Part shown: positions 8,901 through 15,099 of the stretch, one piece after another
How the letters are laid out: every line of letters starts with the position of its first letter
Position numbering within the stretch: position 1 is the stretch's first letter
NCBI GenBank assembly: GCA_031262265.1
Contig: JAISIB010000089.1
Coordinates: 1 to 17,183, forward strand
Source: Prevotellaceae bacterium
Lineage (GTDB): Bacteria > Bacteroidota > Bacteroidia > Bacteroidales > Bacteroidaceae
Direction: 5' to 3'
DNA length: 17,183 nucleotides
Position numbers and translations under genes: made by a program
The notes under the pieces: generated by a model
What the model was told of the DNA's origin: nothing
Databases searched by the model: none
The model's input: only the letters and a program-made list of their open reading frames with translations

Positions 8901-10426
8901 GCCGTTCCTGTCATAGCGAGGAGACCGATGGAGTCGCGCGGCATGAAATGTCGGACGTTCAAGGAATCTACTTCCAATCGGGCGGTATATGTTTGTGCGG
9001 AGGCATCCGCTTCGCCGTTCAGGTTTATACGGGCGTCGCTTTCAGCGGCGGTGATAGCCGCCGTATAGCGTTGGCCTTTCACCCCGATACCGATGTTCAT
9101 CGTCATATCGGGCGGCAAAACGATACTACTGTCGGCGGATATGTACGCGGAAAGGAATCCTAAGTCGTTCGTGTGGGCGGATAGCCCGATACCTCCCTCT
9201 CTACGCAGACTATCGAAGGGATGTGCGAGCGTGCCCGTACCGGTAATGCTAAACGAGGTAGGTAGTTCGGCGCGTAGTTGACGTAGTTGCAGCGACTGAG
9301 GTGTACCGCTGAGGGAAATTTGCAAGTCGAATGGCTCGTTAGGATACTGAGATAGTACATTTTGCGGGAGAGTTCTTGCCATAACAAACGCGTCTGTTCG
9401 GCCAATCTCGGTCTCTAAATTGACGGCGAACGAGCCGTCTTCTCTGCCTTCGGCGATCGTCCAATCCATGTGACCGGTCAGACGAATATGGGAGTTCGAT
9501 GTCCCGATATGGAACTGCGGCAGGCGAATGGCTGCGGAATCTGCGCGTAGTACGCCGGCAATCGTGGTCACTTGTAAACCCGAGCGTTCGGATAGCCCGC
9601 CTTTGCGTATCAAGGCTTGCAAGAGATGTTTGCCGTACGCTACGGAGTCTATGTCCAACGACATATCGGAGAGCGCGATGTGGGCGGGGTCTAATCCTGC
9701 CGCCGCCGGAGCGTTGCCGTTATCCATAGCGAGGCTGCCGTTTCGTAAGAGTAGTCGTTCGAGGCTATAATAACCGGTTTGCAGATCGGCGAAAGCGTTA
9801 TGAATATCGGCTTCACCGATATGTGATTCTACGGACAGCGTATCCTTTTGCATGGCCAACGAGACACGACGCAAGCGGAGCGTTTGCAAGTTTACCTTCC
9901 ATGCGGCGGCGGTAGTCGTCGTATCCGTTTCGGCGACTATACTATCGGTCATACGAACGGAGAGACGGCTATCGTCCAGCGCAATTTCATTCAGTATGAC
10001 GTTATTTTTTGTCAGATCAATGCCGTGACTGCGTAGTTTGAACGTTCCGATGTGTCCGTCGAGGCTCATGCCGGGCAGCAGACTTGCCGTGTGCACGCTC
10101 GTTTGCTCGATAGTGATATTATCTATTTCCACTTGTCCGTGGAAGAGCGGCAATAGTTGGACGCGCACGTCCAATCGTTGCATATTAAATAAGGTATCTG
10201 TATTTTGGACGACATGTACGTCGCTTACCAACAGATTGAGCGGAAAACGCAGGTCAAGTCTGCCGATATGGATGTGCATGCCGGTAGCTTCGGTAGCGGC
10301 AACCATCGCTTTGCGACGCAATAAATTTTGCACCGGAGGGACGTATAGTAGCGCAATCAGAAGTGCGAACAATACGATAGGAATAGATATAATAACGGCT
10401 ATTCGCCGTAGCCATACGCGAAACAT
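5966..10426 (-). CDS. tamB: TamB-like translocation/assembly module protein (AsmA-like superfamily)
   Basis: A 1486-residue envelope protein, a usual size for Bacteroidota TamB. Residues about 8-30 form one inner-membrane anchor, and the rest should span the periplasm. The first few hundred residues (ATGMHIHIGRLDLRFPLNLLVSDV and on) resemble AsmA-type N-termini, with alternating strand repeats through the middle. The last part, about 1310-1486, has the conserved TamB C-terminal features, including GKQAIALMVTGIYLARG and the closing strand-rich block FRYSQRLFNNRVQLVIGGR. Proteins of this superfamily form a hydrophobic groove linked to lipid transport or to outer-membrane protein assembly; which applies here is not visible. 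The ATG at 10426 lies 17 bases after the MATE stop, so cotranscription is likely. A TAnnTTTG box sits in that gap. No tamA-like partner is in the window. Confidence 0.9.
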   Translation of the reverse strand: MFRVWLRRIAVIISIPIVLFALLIALLYVPPVQNLLRRKAMVAATEATGMHIHIGRLDLRFPLNLLVSDVHVVQNTDTLFNMQRLDVRVQLLPLFHGQVEIDNITIEQTSVHTASLLPGMSLDGHIGTFKLRSHGIDLTKNNVILNEIALDDSRLSVRMTDSIVAETDTTTTAAAWKVNLQTLRLRRVSLAMQKDTLSVESHIGEADIHNAFADLQTGYYSLERLLLRNGSLAMDNGNAPAAAGLDPAHIALSDMSLDIDSVAYGKHLLQALIRKGGLSERSGLQVTTIAGVLRADSAAIRLPQFHIGTSNSHIRLTGHMDWTIAEGREDGSFAVNLETEIGRTDAFVMARTLPQNVLSQYPNEPFDLQISLSGTPQSLQLRQLRAELPTSFSITGTGTLAHPFDSLRREGGIGLSAHTNDLGFLSAYISADSSIVLPPDMTMNIGIGVKGQRYTAAITAAESDARINLNGEADASAQTYTARLEVDSLNVRHFMPRDSIGLLAMTGTAEGRGFDFFAPQTTADAALTLEHAEYGKYAVSNLNLVATLRKAVASLQLRSDNPLLKGDVQATYALNTPYTEAEINADIRDVNLYELGLAPAPMPHPILCTLTARTMRDSVRIQLTAGDLTASYRSRGSLETVMSDAETFGELLQRQWDARFFDHAELRRALPSAALMVRAGQSNPLYDYLQLTSGIRYKNIAVGFALSPQRGINGRAALTEVRVDTLLLDTIYFATVQDTTKLTLRGGVINNLRNPHIAFHSTLTGEIRNNDAEMTLNFVNEQGKTGLLLGVNVRPESDGMLLSLTPERPIVAFDTLRLREHNRIFWRPKHPFEVDIEMLNDIGKGFTAHSLPDSTFNNVNFEVRLIDLADVSRLFPYVPDFAGLLSLDANYQETADGMQISAEATANKFTYTGMPIGDIGIGATWIPTRNAQFIDTYLTADEMQIMSANGSYDIGQDALDITTTLEHFPLRYANVFVPQEMAQLTGDMDGEVIIGGSTAKPHLSGSLLMDSVHILSPNYGVRFRLDDRPVHITDNRLVFDKFSVYSLVDEKNPFTVDGYIDMTELSNAHANLTLTARNYPLMNVSRDKAGQVYGQAYVNLNSTLRGSLTELVMRGNLNILPNTNVTYIMQDTPISVQDRLGDLVEFVSFSDTLRRTPPPSTLTSWGGLDMLLNISIDPAVRMGADLSPDRSSYVRLEGGGSLSFRYTPEGDMSLTGRYEFNGGTIRYALPVIPLKTFSIKEGSYVEWTGNLMNPTLNLEASEQMRASVPADVGSQMVNFDVGVLIRNRLQSPDLSFTLASPENRDIQDELDAMDSAERGKQAIALMVTGIYLARGMKSGESFDMGDALNSLLQSSLAGIAGSALKSVNITFGMDNYEDQTGTSRTDYNFRYSQRLFNNRVQLVIGGRVSTSDNNLNRSESFIDNVSLEYRLDNSNTRYLRLFHNKNYESVLEGEITETGLGLVLRKKVSRLSELFIFRRKKATEMQ

Positions 10427-10430
10427 AACG

Positions 10431-10438
10431 CAAATATA
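10431..10438 (-). promoter_or_regulatory. Possible internal -7 box just before tamB
   Basis: On the minus strand TATATTTG matches TAnnTTTG exactly and ends only 4 bases before the tamB ATG, within the 17-base gap after the MATE stop. If active it would start transcription at or within a few bases of the ATG, giving a leaderless or nearly leaderless message. The motif is short and A/T-rich, so chance is a real alternative. Confidence 0.25.
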
Positions 10439-10443
10439 GCGGT

Positions 10444-11787
10444 TTATCCGAGTTGTTTATTCGTTTTGCGGTTGAAACGTTGCCAAAACAAAAAAGCGGC
10501 TACCGTCAAGGAAAACGGAAAAGCCAGCCAGATACCGAAGAGTCCCCATTCGGTGATGAACCCGAACACGTAGGCCAGCGGCAAAGAAATCACCAAATAG
10601 GCGACGACAGCGATTCTCATCATCGGTTTCACGTCGGCTATGCCTCGCAGTGCGTTGCTGAAACATACTTGCAGGCTGTCCGGCAGTTGATACAGCAGAA
10701 ATGGTAGCATGAGCGACGTCAATGTGCCGATTACGGCGGCGTCTTCGGTAAACAAGCCAAACAGCGGGCGTAAGAAGAGAATCAGTAGGAGCGTTTCGAT
10801 GACTACCAGACACAACACGAGATGCGCGCCGGCATACGCCGAGCGTTGCACGTTGCGCCAATCGTTTTGCCCGCGAAAATAACTGACACGGATAGCGACC
10901 GCAGAACTAAGTCCTGCGTTGATCATAAACGGAAGTGTGGAAATAGTAATCATTACTTGGTGAGACGCCAAAGCAATTGTTCCGAGCCAGCCAGCCATAA
11001 CGGCACACAAGTTAAAGGCGCATGCCTCTAAGCCCATTTGCATGGCTACCGGCCAACCTAGTGCGTTGAACCGGCGAAACTCGAACATCGAACAACGGGC
11101 TTGGCGGTAACCCTTACGATAGACGGAAAAACGACGTTGCCCGATTAAAATGAGAATAAATACCGCAGCCATGATAATACGAGACGCCATTGTGCTGACG
11201 CCTGCGCCGATTAGTCCCCATTCGGGGAAGCCCCATTCACCGTAGATAAGGAGCCAATTGCCGAGCACGTTCAGTGCGTTTCCGCTCAATAAGATCCACA
11301 TGGAAATGCGGGTATATGTGAGGCTGTCGGTAAATTGTTTGCATGCGTTGGTAATGGCTACGAAGAAGAGGGAAGCAAGTTGTATGAGGAAATAGGGTTT
11401 GATGAGCGGTATCAATTCTTCCGGTTGCCCCAAGTCTTCGAGAAAGAAGTAGAGGACGCCCATCACGACGGTCAACGCCGCACCTACCAACAGGTTCGCA
11501 TTCATTCCGTTCTTCATCGCACCGCCTGCTTCGGCGTGTTTGCCTTGTCCGTACAACGCGCCGATGATCGGCGTCAATCCGAAGGAGAAACCGGTGCTTA
11601 TCAAGATAAGTAACGCCATGATGCTATTGACGAACGAAGCGGCAGCCAGTTCGTTGGTACCGTAATGTCCGATCATCAGCGTATCGATGAATCCCAAAAA
11701 AACTTGTCCGAGTTGCCCGATGACAATAGGAATACCCAAAGTGATCAGAGGTCTGTAATGCCCCGTATAACGTTCCGTGAAACGCAT
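10444..11787 (-). CDS. MATE family multidrug efflux transporter
   Basis: A 447-residue inner-membrane protein with about 12 hydrophobic helices in two related halves, the standard length and shape of MATE antiporters, which export drugs or metabolites using a Na+ or H+ gradient. Family features seen are the N-terminal GIPIVIGQLGQVFLGFIDTLMIGHYG block, closely matching the first helices of NorM-type proteins (including the aspartate in FIDTLMIG), and the second-half block beginning LGWPVAMQMGLE. Substrate and coupling ion cannot be read. The start at 11787 gives a normal N-terminus. The gene lies 37 bases after the isomerase and 17 bases before tamB, all on the same strand, which suggests a shared transcript. 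Confidence 0.95.
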   Translation of the reverse strand: MRFTERYTGHYRPLITLGIPIVIGQLGQVFLGFIDTLMIGHYGTNELAAASFVNSIMALLILISTGFSFGLTPIIGALYGQGKHAEAGGAMKNGMNANLLVGAALTVVMGVLYFFLEDLGQPEELIPLIKPYFLIQLASLFFVAITNACKQFTDSLTYTRISMWILLSGNALNVLGNWLLIYGEWGFPEWGLIGAGVSTMASRIIMAAVFILILIGQRRFSVYRKGYRQARCSMFEFRRFNALGWPVAMQMGLEACAFNLCAVMAGWLGTIALASHQVMITISTLPFMINAGLSSAVAIRVSYFRGQNDWRNVQRSAYAGAHLVLCLVVIETLLLILFLRPLFGLFTEDAAVIGTLTSLMLPFLLYQLPDSLQVCFSNALRGIADVKPMMRIAVVAYLVISLPLAYVFGFITEWGLFGIWLAFPFSLTVAAFLFWQRFNRKTNKQLG

Positions 11788-11824
11788 GTGTCTGTGTGAA
11801 GAGTTTAGGCGGTGAAGGTTCTCC

Positions 11825-12652
11825 TTAGTCGACGAACTTCACTCGTTTGATTTTAATATCTTCCAACGGACGGTCGTTACGGTCGGTGCGTGCGCGCTGA
11901 ATCTGATCGACCACGTCCATACCTTCTACTATTTCGCCGAATACGGTATATGCTCCGTCCAAATGCGGCGTGCCGCCGATGGTCGTATAGGCTGCTATTT
12001 GCTCGGTCGTAAAGGCGAACGGCGTATTGGCCGCTTCGGCTTCCCGATACATCGTCTCTTGCAAATCGAGTAGCGTATCGTCATTGCCGGCTGCTTTCAG
12101 CTGCGCGATTTGTGCGGCATTCTTTCGTTGTATCTCGTTATACAGTTGGTAAAGCTGGGCGTTGGTGCGTGCCGTCTCCATTTCGTGCAAGGTGGCTTCG
12201 TCAAACACTTCGCCGGTCACGATATAGAATTGTGCGCCGGAAGACGCTTTCTCGGGATTCATCTCGTCGCCCTGTCTGGCGGCGGCCAAGACACCGCGTT
12301 TGTGGAAATAGGCCGGATAATAGAACTCAGCCGGTATAGTGTAGTCCATATCGCCGCCACCCAGCATCTCGCCTTTCTTGGCTTTCTTCGACGTCGGGTC
12401 GCCGGCTTGAATCATAAATTCGTTGATGACGCGGTGGAACAGCACGCCGTCGTAAACTTTATCTTCCACCAACTTGATAAAATTGTCTCGGTGCAGGGGC
12501 GTTTGATCGTAGAGCCGAACGATGATATCGCCGGCCGTCGTTTCTATTTTGACTTTTGTATTCATACGGTTCTCGGTTTTCTTTCCGGATTGGCAGGCCG
12601 TAGGTACGATGAGCCACAGCGCGCTCACAATAATAAAAAGTAGTTTCTTCAT
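11825..12652 (-). CDS. Cyclophilin-type peptidyl-prolyl cis-trans isomerase, lipoprotein
   Basis: A 275-residue protein that should speed proline isomerisation in folding envelope proteins. The N-terminus (KKLLFIIVSALWLIV then TAC, Cys20) looks like a lipoprotein signal. The cyclophilin core begins about residue 34. The active-site block FHRVINEFMIQAGDP holds R74, F79, M80 and Q82, matching R55, F60, M61 and Q63 of human CypA, and SGAQFYIV and HLDGAYTVFGEIVEGMDVV follow. The position of CypA Trp121 is a histidine (H230), as in many bacterial forms. Between residues about 150 and 224, where cyclophilins normally have a short loop, there is an insertion of roughly 70 mostly polar, probably helical residues. 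It follows the kinase gene by 25 bases and precedes MATE by 37. Confidence 0.92.
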   Translation of the reverse strand: MKKLLFIIVSALWLIVPTACQSGKKTENRMNTKVKIETTAGDIIVRLYDQTPLHRDNFIKLVEDKVYDGVLFHRVINEFMIQAGDPTSKKAKKGEMLGGGDMDYTIPAEFYYPAYFHKRGVLAAARQGDEMNPEKASSGAQFYIVTGEVFDEATLHEMETARTNAQLYQLYNEIQRKNAAQIAQLKAAGNDDTLLDLQETMYREAEAANTPFAFTTEQIAAYTTIGGTPHLDGAYTVFGEIVEGMDVVDQIQRARTDRNDRPLEDIKIKRVKFVD

Positions 12653-12677
12653 ATTAATAGAGGATGTAAGTGTATAT

Positions 12678-13289
12678 CTATAAATTTTCGGGTTTATCTA
12701 TCCAGTTTGCTGCCCAGTCGGGTAAGGTATCTACATATAGTTTGATCAGCGTACCGTTTGTCATGCGAAAGAGAAGACGAGCATCTGCATCATCTTCAGA
12801 ATTGTCGTATACGTAGGTACGATCTGCCGTTTCCGATATGATACTACCGTTTGTGATGGATTTATCGTAGCGGGAGATGATTTTTTGTATAGGTACGTCA
12901 TGCCCTCCCTCCATCACTCGTTGAGCGATACGGGCTGCATTTATGGTTGGCGAAGAGGTGCATACGAAGAAGAAACGAACAAAAAAACCTGCTTCATGGG
13001 CACGATGGATATAATCCACTTTATCCTCAGCAGACAACACCGTTTCAAAAATCAAACTTTTACGCTCGCGCAAGCATTGTTCCCGCAAATTCTGGCAATA
13101 ATGTATGGATTTGTATATAGCTTCTTGTGAATTCCAATCCCCGAATAGCTCCTGAGCGACAATGTCAGGGTTAATATATATAGCGTCTTCCAACCATTCA
13201 TGATGTAGAATCTTGGATGTTAAAGAAGTCTTTCCCGAACCATTAGGACCGGCTATCACGATCAATATAGGGCGATGTGTTTTCGTCAT
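12678..13289 (-). CDS. Zeta-toxin-like P-loop kinase / ATPase
   Basis: A 203-residue cytosolic P-loop protein of the zeta toxin / AAA_33 type. Walker A is GPNGSGKT (14-21). Further family-like positions are N40-P-D42 (the aspartate in zeta toxins activates the sugar hydroxyl), F81-E-T83, R120 and R124, GGHDVP (128-133) and R140-Y. Zeta toxins phosphorylate UDP-N-acetylglucosamine and poison wall synthesis, but many chromosomal relatives have no proven toxicity, so the substrate here is an inference. The start overlaps the stop of the small upstream gene as ATGA, a strong sign of coupling. The gene is more AT-rich than its neighbours (hand count 22 G/C of 60 at 13081-13140 and 24 of 60 at 12961-13020, against about half in tamB). 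Confidence 0.82.
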   Translation of the reverse strand: MTKTHRPILIVIAGPNGSGKTSLTSKILHHEWLEDAIYINPDIVAQELFGDWNSQEAIYKSIHYCQNLREQCLRERKSLIFETVLSAEDKVDYIHRAHEAGFFVRFFFVCTSSPTINAARIAQRVMEGGHDVPIQKIISRYDKSITNGSIISETADRTYVYDNSEDDADARLLFRMTNGTLIKLYVDTLPDWAANWIDKPENL

Positions 13290-13486
13290 TGATTTAGTTC
13301 GTGCTGTTTGCGGCTCAAACGTTGAGCGGCAATCGTATCATGAATCCGCCGAAATAGTTCGCGATGCGCATCCTCGGATTTGCGCTTAGCTTCTTCTACT
13401 ACTTCGTGCCACACAGCCGCCAGCATCTCATCGGTAGGCTCGTCCATACCGGTCAAACGATAGGAGTTTAGTTCTTGTTCTGACAT
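13286..13486 (-). CDS. Small partner protein of the zeta-like kinase (possible antitoxin)
   Basis: A 66-residue, charged, mostly helical protein without a recognised domain. An upstream in-frame TTG at 13510 would extend it to 74 residues, but it lies within the TAnnTTTG promoter box, so the ATG at 13486 is chosen. The first half is acidic (MSEQELN, MDEPTDEM, EVVEEA), the second half basic (RKS, RRIHD, RLSRKQ). It overlaps the kinase start by 4 bases (ATGA), and this first-in-operon position is common for antitoxins and for small partners of zeta-family ATPases. No DNA-binding motif stands out. Function as an antitoxin is inferred from context only; it could instead be a regulator or cofactor of the kinase. 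Confidence 0.65.
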   Translation of the reverse strand: MSEQELNSYRLTGMDEPTDEMLAAVWHEVVEEAKRKSEDAHRELFRRIHDTIAAQRLSRKQHELNQ

Positions 13487-13507
13487 ATATAGGGTAGTTT
13501 GCAACGA

Positions 13508-13539
13508 CAAAGGTACAATCTTATCTCTTCTCCTACAAA
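13508..13539 (-). promoter_or_regulatory. Bacteroides-type promoter for the small gene and kinase
   Basis: On the minus strand TTTG (13536-13539) is followed after 20 bases by TACCTTTG (13508-13515). This is close to the Bacteroides primary-sigma consensus TTTG, about 19 bases, then TAnnTTTG. Transcription would start near 13503 and leave a leader of under 20 bases before the ATG at 13486. It could drive the small gene and kinase, and perhaps the isomerase, MATE and tamB genes behind them. Confidence 0.65.
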
Positions 13540-13561
13540 TAAAACACCTATCAATGCTTTT

Positions 13562-13624
13562 ATCTGACGAAGATATCCCATTATCCTACGAAGATATTGC
13601 CATATCTTACGCACATATTTTAAG
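13562..13624. repeat. Three degenerate 21-bp tandem repeats
   Basis: Units start at 13562, 13583 and 13604, each opening with ATCnkACG and containing an internal ATAT at the same offset. Units 1 and 2 share ACGAAGATAT exactly, and unit 3 has ACGCACATAT. The period is about two turns of the helix, which would put bound proteins on one face of the DNA. The repeats sit upstream of both divergent promoters. The role is unknown. Confidence 0.55.
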
Positions 13625-13633
13625 GAGACGGTG

Positions 13634-13654
13634 AGTTCTCGGGTGGCGAGAGCT
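13634..13654. repeat. 8-bp hairpin upstream of the paired palindrome
   Basis: AGTTCTCG (13634-13641) can pair with CGAGAGCT (13647-13654) around a 5-base loop, with one T-G wobble. It lies between the 21-bp repeats and the TGTCCG sites. There is no T-tract on either side, so a terminator is unlikely. It may be an operator-like palindrome or chance. Confidence 0.35.
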
Positions 13655-13671
13655 TGAGAATGTCCGCTTAG

Positions 13672-13710
13672 AGTGTCCGAAAATGAACAAAGTGTTCGTT
13701 TTCGGACACT
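13672..13710. promoter_or_regulatory. Paired TGTYCG palindrome, probable activator-binding (UAS) site
   Basis: AGTGTCCGAAAATGAACA (13672-13689) and TGTTCGTTTTCGGACACT (13693-13710) form an 18-bp inverted repeat around a 3-base spacer with a single T-G mismatch. Each arm is itself an imperfect 16-bp palindrome, TGTYCG-N4-yGRACA, so two dimeric proteins could bind side by side. The centre is about 64 bases upstream of the -24 GG of the sigma-54-type promoter and about 90 bases before the predicted start, the usual place for an NtrC-family enhancer site. An extra TGTCCG half-site lies at 13661-13666. The activator itself is not in the window. Confidence 0.7.
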
Positions 13711-13753
13711 TGCTATTTCTTGATTTATATTGGTAATGAGGTAGTTAATCGTT

Positions 13754-13768
13754 TGGCACGGAATTTGA
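13754..13768 (+). promoter_or_regulatory. Sigma-54-type (-24/-12) promoter for the efflux operon
   Basis: TGGCACG (13754-13760), four bases, then TTGA (13765-13768) compares with the sigma-54 consensus TGGCACG-N4-TTGC. The -24 block is perfect and spacing from GG (13755-13756) to the -12 dinucleotide is the required 10 bases; the only deviation is A for C at -12. The start would be near 13780, giving a leader of about 57 bases before the adaptor ATG. Such promoters need an ATP-driven activator, which fits the paired palindrome upstream. No TAnnTTTG box was seen near the start as a competing explanation. Confidence 0.7.
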
Positions 13769-13836
13769 TGATAGAAAGGCGTAGCCGGGTGCTACTTTAC
13801 TAAAAACGGACACTATAACAAACGCTTTTATACATC

Positions 13837-15087
13837 ATGGACAGAGAAATTCCAAAAGCAGAACGCAATCGGGCACGCAATAAGCGTCTCGCCAAGTATG
13901 CGGCCTTCGGTATCGGCTGCGTAATCATCATTAGTATCCTTATCTCCGCGCTACGGAGCGGTGTGCAGTACAAAGACCTCGTATTATCGACCGTCGACCA
14001 AGGCACGATTGAGGTTAGCGTCAGTGCCTCGGGCAAAGTGGCGCCGGCATTTGAAGAGATTATCAATTCACCTATCAGTACGAGAATCGTAGAGGTCTAT
14101 CGGCGCGGCGGCGACTCGGTAGACGTCGGTACGCCTATCCTAAAATTAGATTTGCAGAGCACGGAGACGGAATATAACAAGCTGCTGGACGAAGAAGAGC
14201 AGCGCAGGTACCGATTGAACCAGCTACGCATCAACAACCGCACGCAACTGAGCGACATGGCCATGCAAATTAAGGTAAACGAGATGCAGCTGAATCGTAT
14301 GAAGGTAGAATTGCGCAACGAGCAATATCTTGATAGTCTGGGCGCAGGGACAACGGACAAGGTGCGACAAGCAGAGTTGAGCGTCAACGTCGCCGAGTTG
14401 GAGTTGGAGCAGTTGCGGCAACGCTATGCCAATGAGCAAGAGGTAAAAGACGCCGACATGAAGATGCAAGAACTTGACTTTAATATTTTCTTGAAGACGC
14501 TGGCGGAAAAGAAGCGTACGCTTGATGACGCGCAGATACGATCGCCGCGCAAAGCAATCCTTACTTTTGTCAACAATCAGGTCGGCGCGCAAATTTCGCA
14601 AGGCGAACAGGTGGCTATCATATCCGATTTGAGTCATTTCAAAGTAGAGGCCGAGATTGCCGACGCTTACGGCGAGCGCGTAGCGGCCGGCGGACGCGCC
14701 ATTGTGAAGATCGGAAGCACACAACTGGCTGGCGTCGTATCCAGTGTGACTCCGTTGTCGCGTAACGGAGTGATTTCGTTCAGCGTACAACTGGACGATG
14801 ATAGCAATACTCGCCTGCGTTCGGGCTTACGCGTGGATGTTTACGTGATGAGCGCGGTCAAAGAAGACGTCATGCGTATCGCCAACGCCTCATATTACAT
14901 GGGTAAGGGAGAATATGACTTGTTCGTGATGAACGGCGAGGACGAATTGGTGAAACGCAAGGTGCAACTGGGCGATTCCAACTTCGAGTTCGTAGAAGTC
15001 GTGAGCGGTTTGAGGCCGGGCGACCGTCTCGTCGTATCGGATATGTCGGATTATCGCAACAAAGAGAAGCTGAAAGTAAAACGTTAA
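13837..15087 (+). CDS. HlyD/MacA-type periplasmic adaptor (membrane fusion protein)
   Basis: A 416-residue adaptor that links an inner-membrane ABC transporter to an outer-membrane TolC-like channel. After a basic cytoplasmic tail, residues about 22-39 form one membrane helix. The first half of the lipoyl domain follows (about 56-105, with SASGKV and VYRRGGDSVDVGTPILKLD), then a long coiled-coil hairpin (about 107-228, rich in Leu, Glu, Gln and Arg), the second lipoyl half (DDAQIRSPRKAILTFVNN from 230), a beta-barrel domain (about 260-340) and a membrane-proximal domain ending at VSGLRPGDRLVVSD. It is first in an operon with two MacB/FtsX-type permeases, 12 bases from the next gene. Control by sigma-54 is inferred from the upstream region. 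The substrate is unknown. Confidence 0.93.
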   Translation: MDREIPKAERNRARNKRLAKYAAFGIGCVIIISILISALRSGVQYKDLVLSTVDQGTIEVSVSASGKVAPAFEEIINSPISTRIVEVYRRGGDSVDVGTPILKLDLQSTETEYNKLLDEEEQRRYRLNQLRINNRTQLSDMAMQIKVNEMQLNRMKVELRNEQYLDSLGAGTTDKVRQAELSVNVAELELEQLRQRYANEQEVKDADMKMQELDFNIFLKTLAEKKRTLDDAQIRSPRKAILTFVNNQVGAQISQGEQVAIISDLSHFKVEAEIADAYGERVAAGGRAIVKIGSTQLAGVVSSVTPLSRNGVISFSVQLDDDSNTRLRSGLRVDVYVMSAVKEDVMRIANASYYMGKGEYDLFVMNGEDELVKRKVQLGDSNFEFVEVVSGLRPGDRLVVSDMSDYRNKEKLKVKR

Positions 15088-15099
15088 TACCTCTGCCCA

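Larger units (their letters stand above)
13487..13836. other. Divergent regulatory region between the kinase pair and the efflux operon
   Basis: No credible coding sequence is seen in these 350 bases. From left to right they contain a housekeeping-type promoter reading leftwards (13508-13539), three degenerate 21-bp tandem repeats (13562-13624), a hairpin (13634-13654), a TGTCCG half-site (13661-13666), a large paired palindrome (13672-13710), a sigma-54-type promoter (13754-13768) and another CGGACACT copy (13807-13814) in the leader of the adaptor gene. Each is listed separately where it can be supported. Confidence 0.65.

Noticed and set aside
8615..9163. 182-residue open frame on the plus strand inside tamB
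   Set aside because: It lies antisense to the middle of a full-length tamB gene, has no leader or promoter, and its protein is rich in Arg, Ser and Cys with no family features. It is a by-product of the G+C-rich third positions of tamB.
12110..12643. 177-residue open frame on the plus strand opposite the isomerase
   Set aside because: It is antisense to the cyclophilin gene, including the conserved active-site block, and has no independent support.
13487..13510. TTG start that would lengthen the small partner protein to 74 residues
   Set aside because: The TTG codon falls inside the TACCTTTG promoter box, so it would not be transcribed from that promoter. The ATG at 13486 has a suitable short leader.
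13562..13624. CRISPR array
   Set aside because: The 21-bp units are directly adjacent, degenerate and only three in number, with no spacers and no cas genes nearby.
13672..13710. Intrinsic terminator
   Set aside because: The hairpin has no T-tract on either side, no gene ends nearby, and both arms are made of dimer-type palindromes at the correct distance from a sigma-54-type promoter. A DNA-binding site explains it better.
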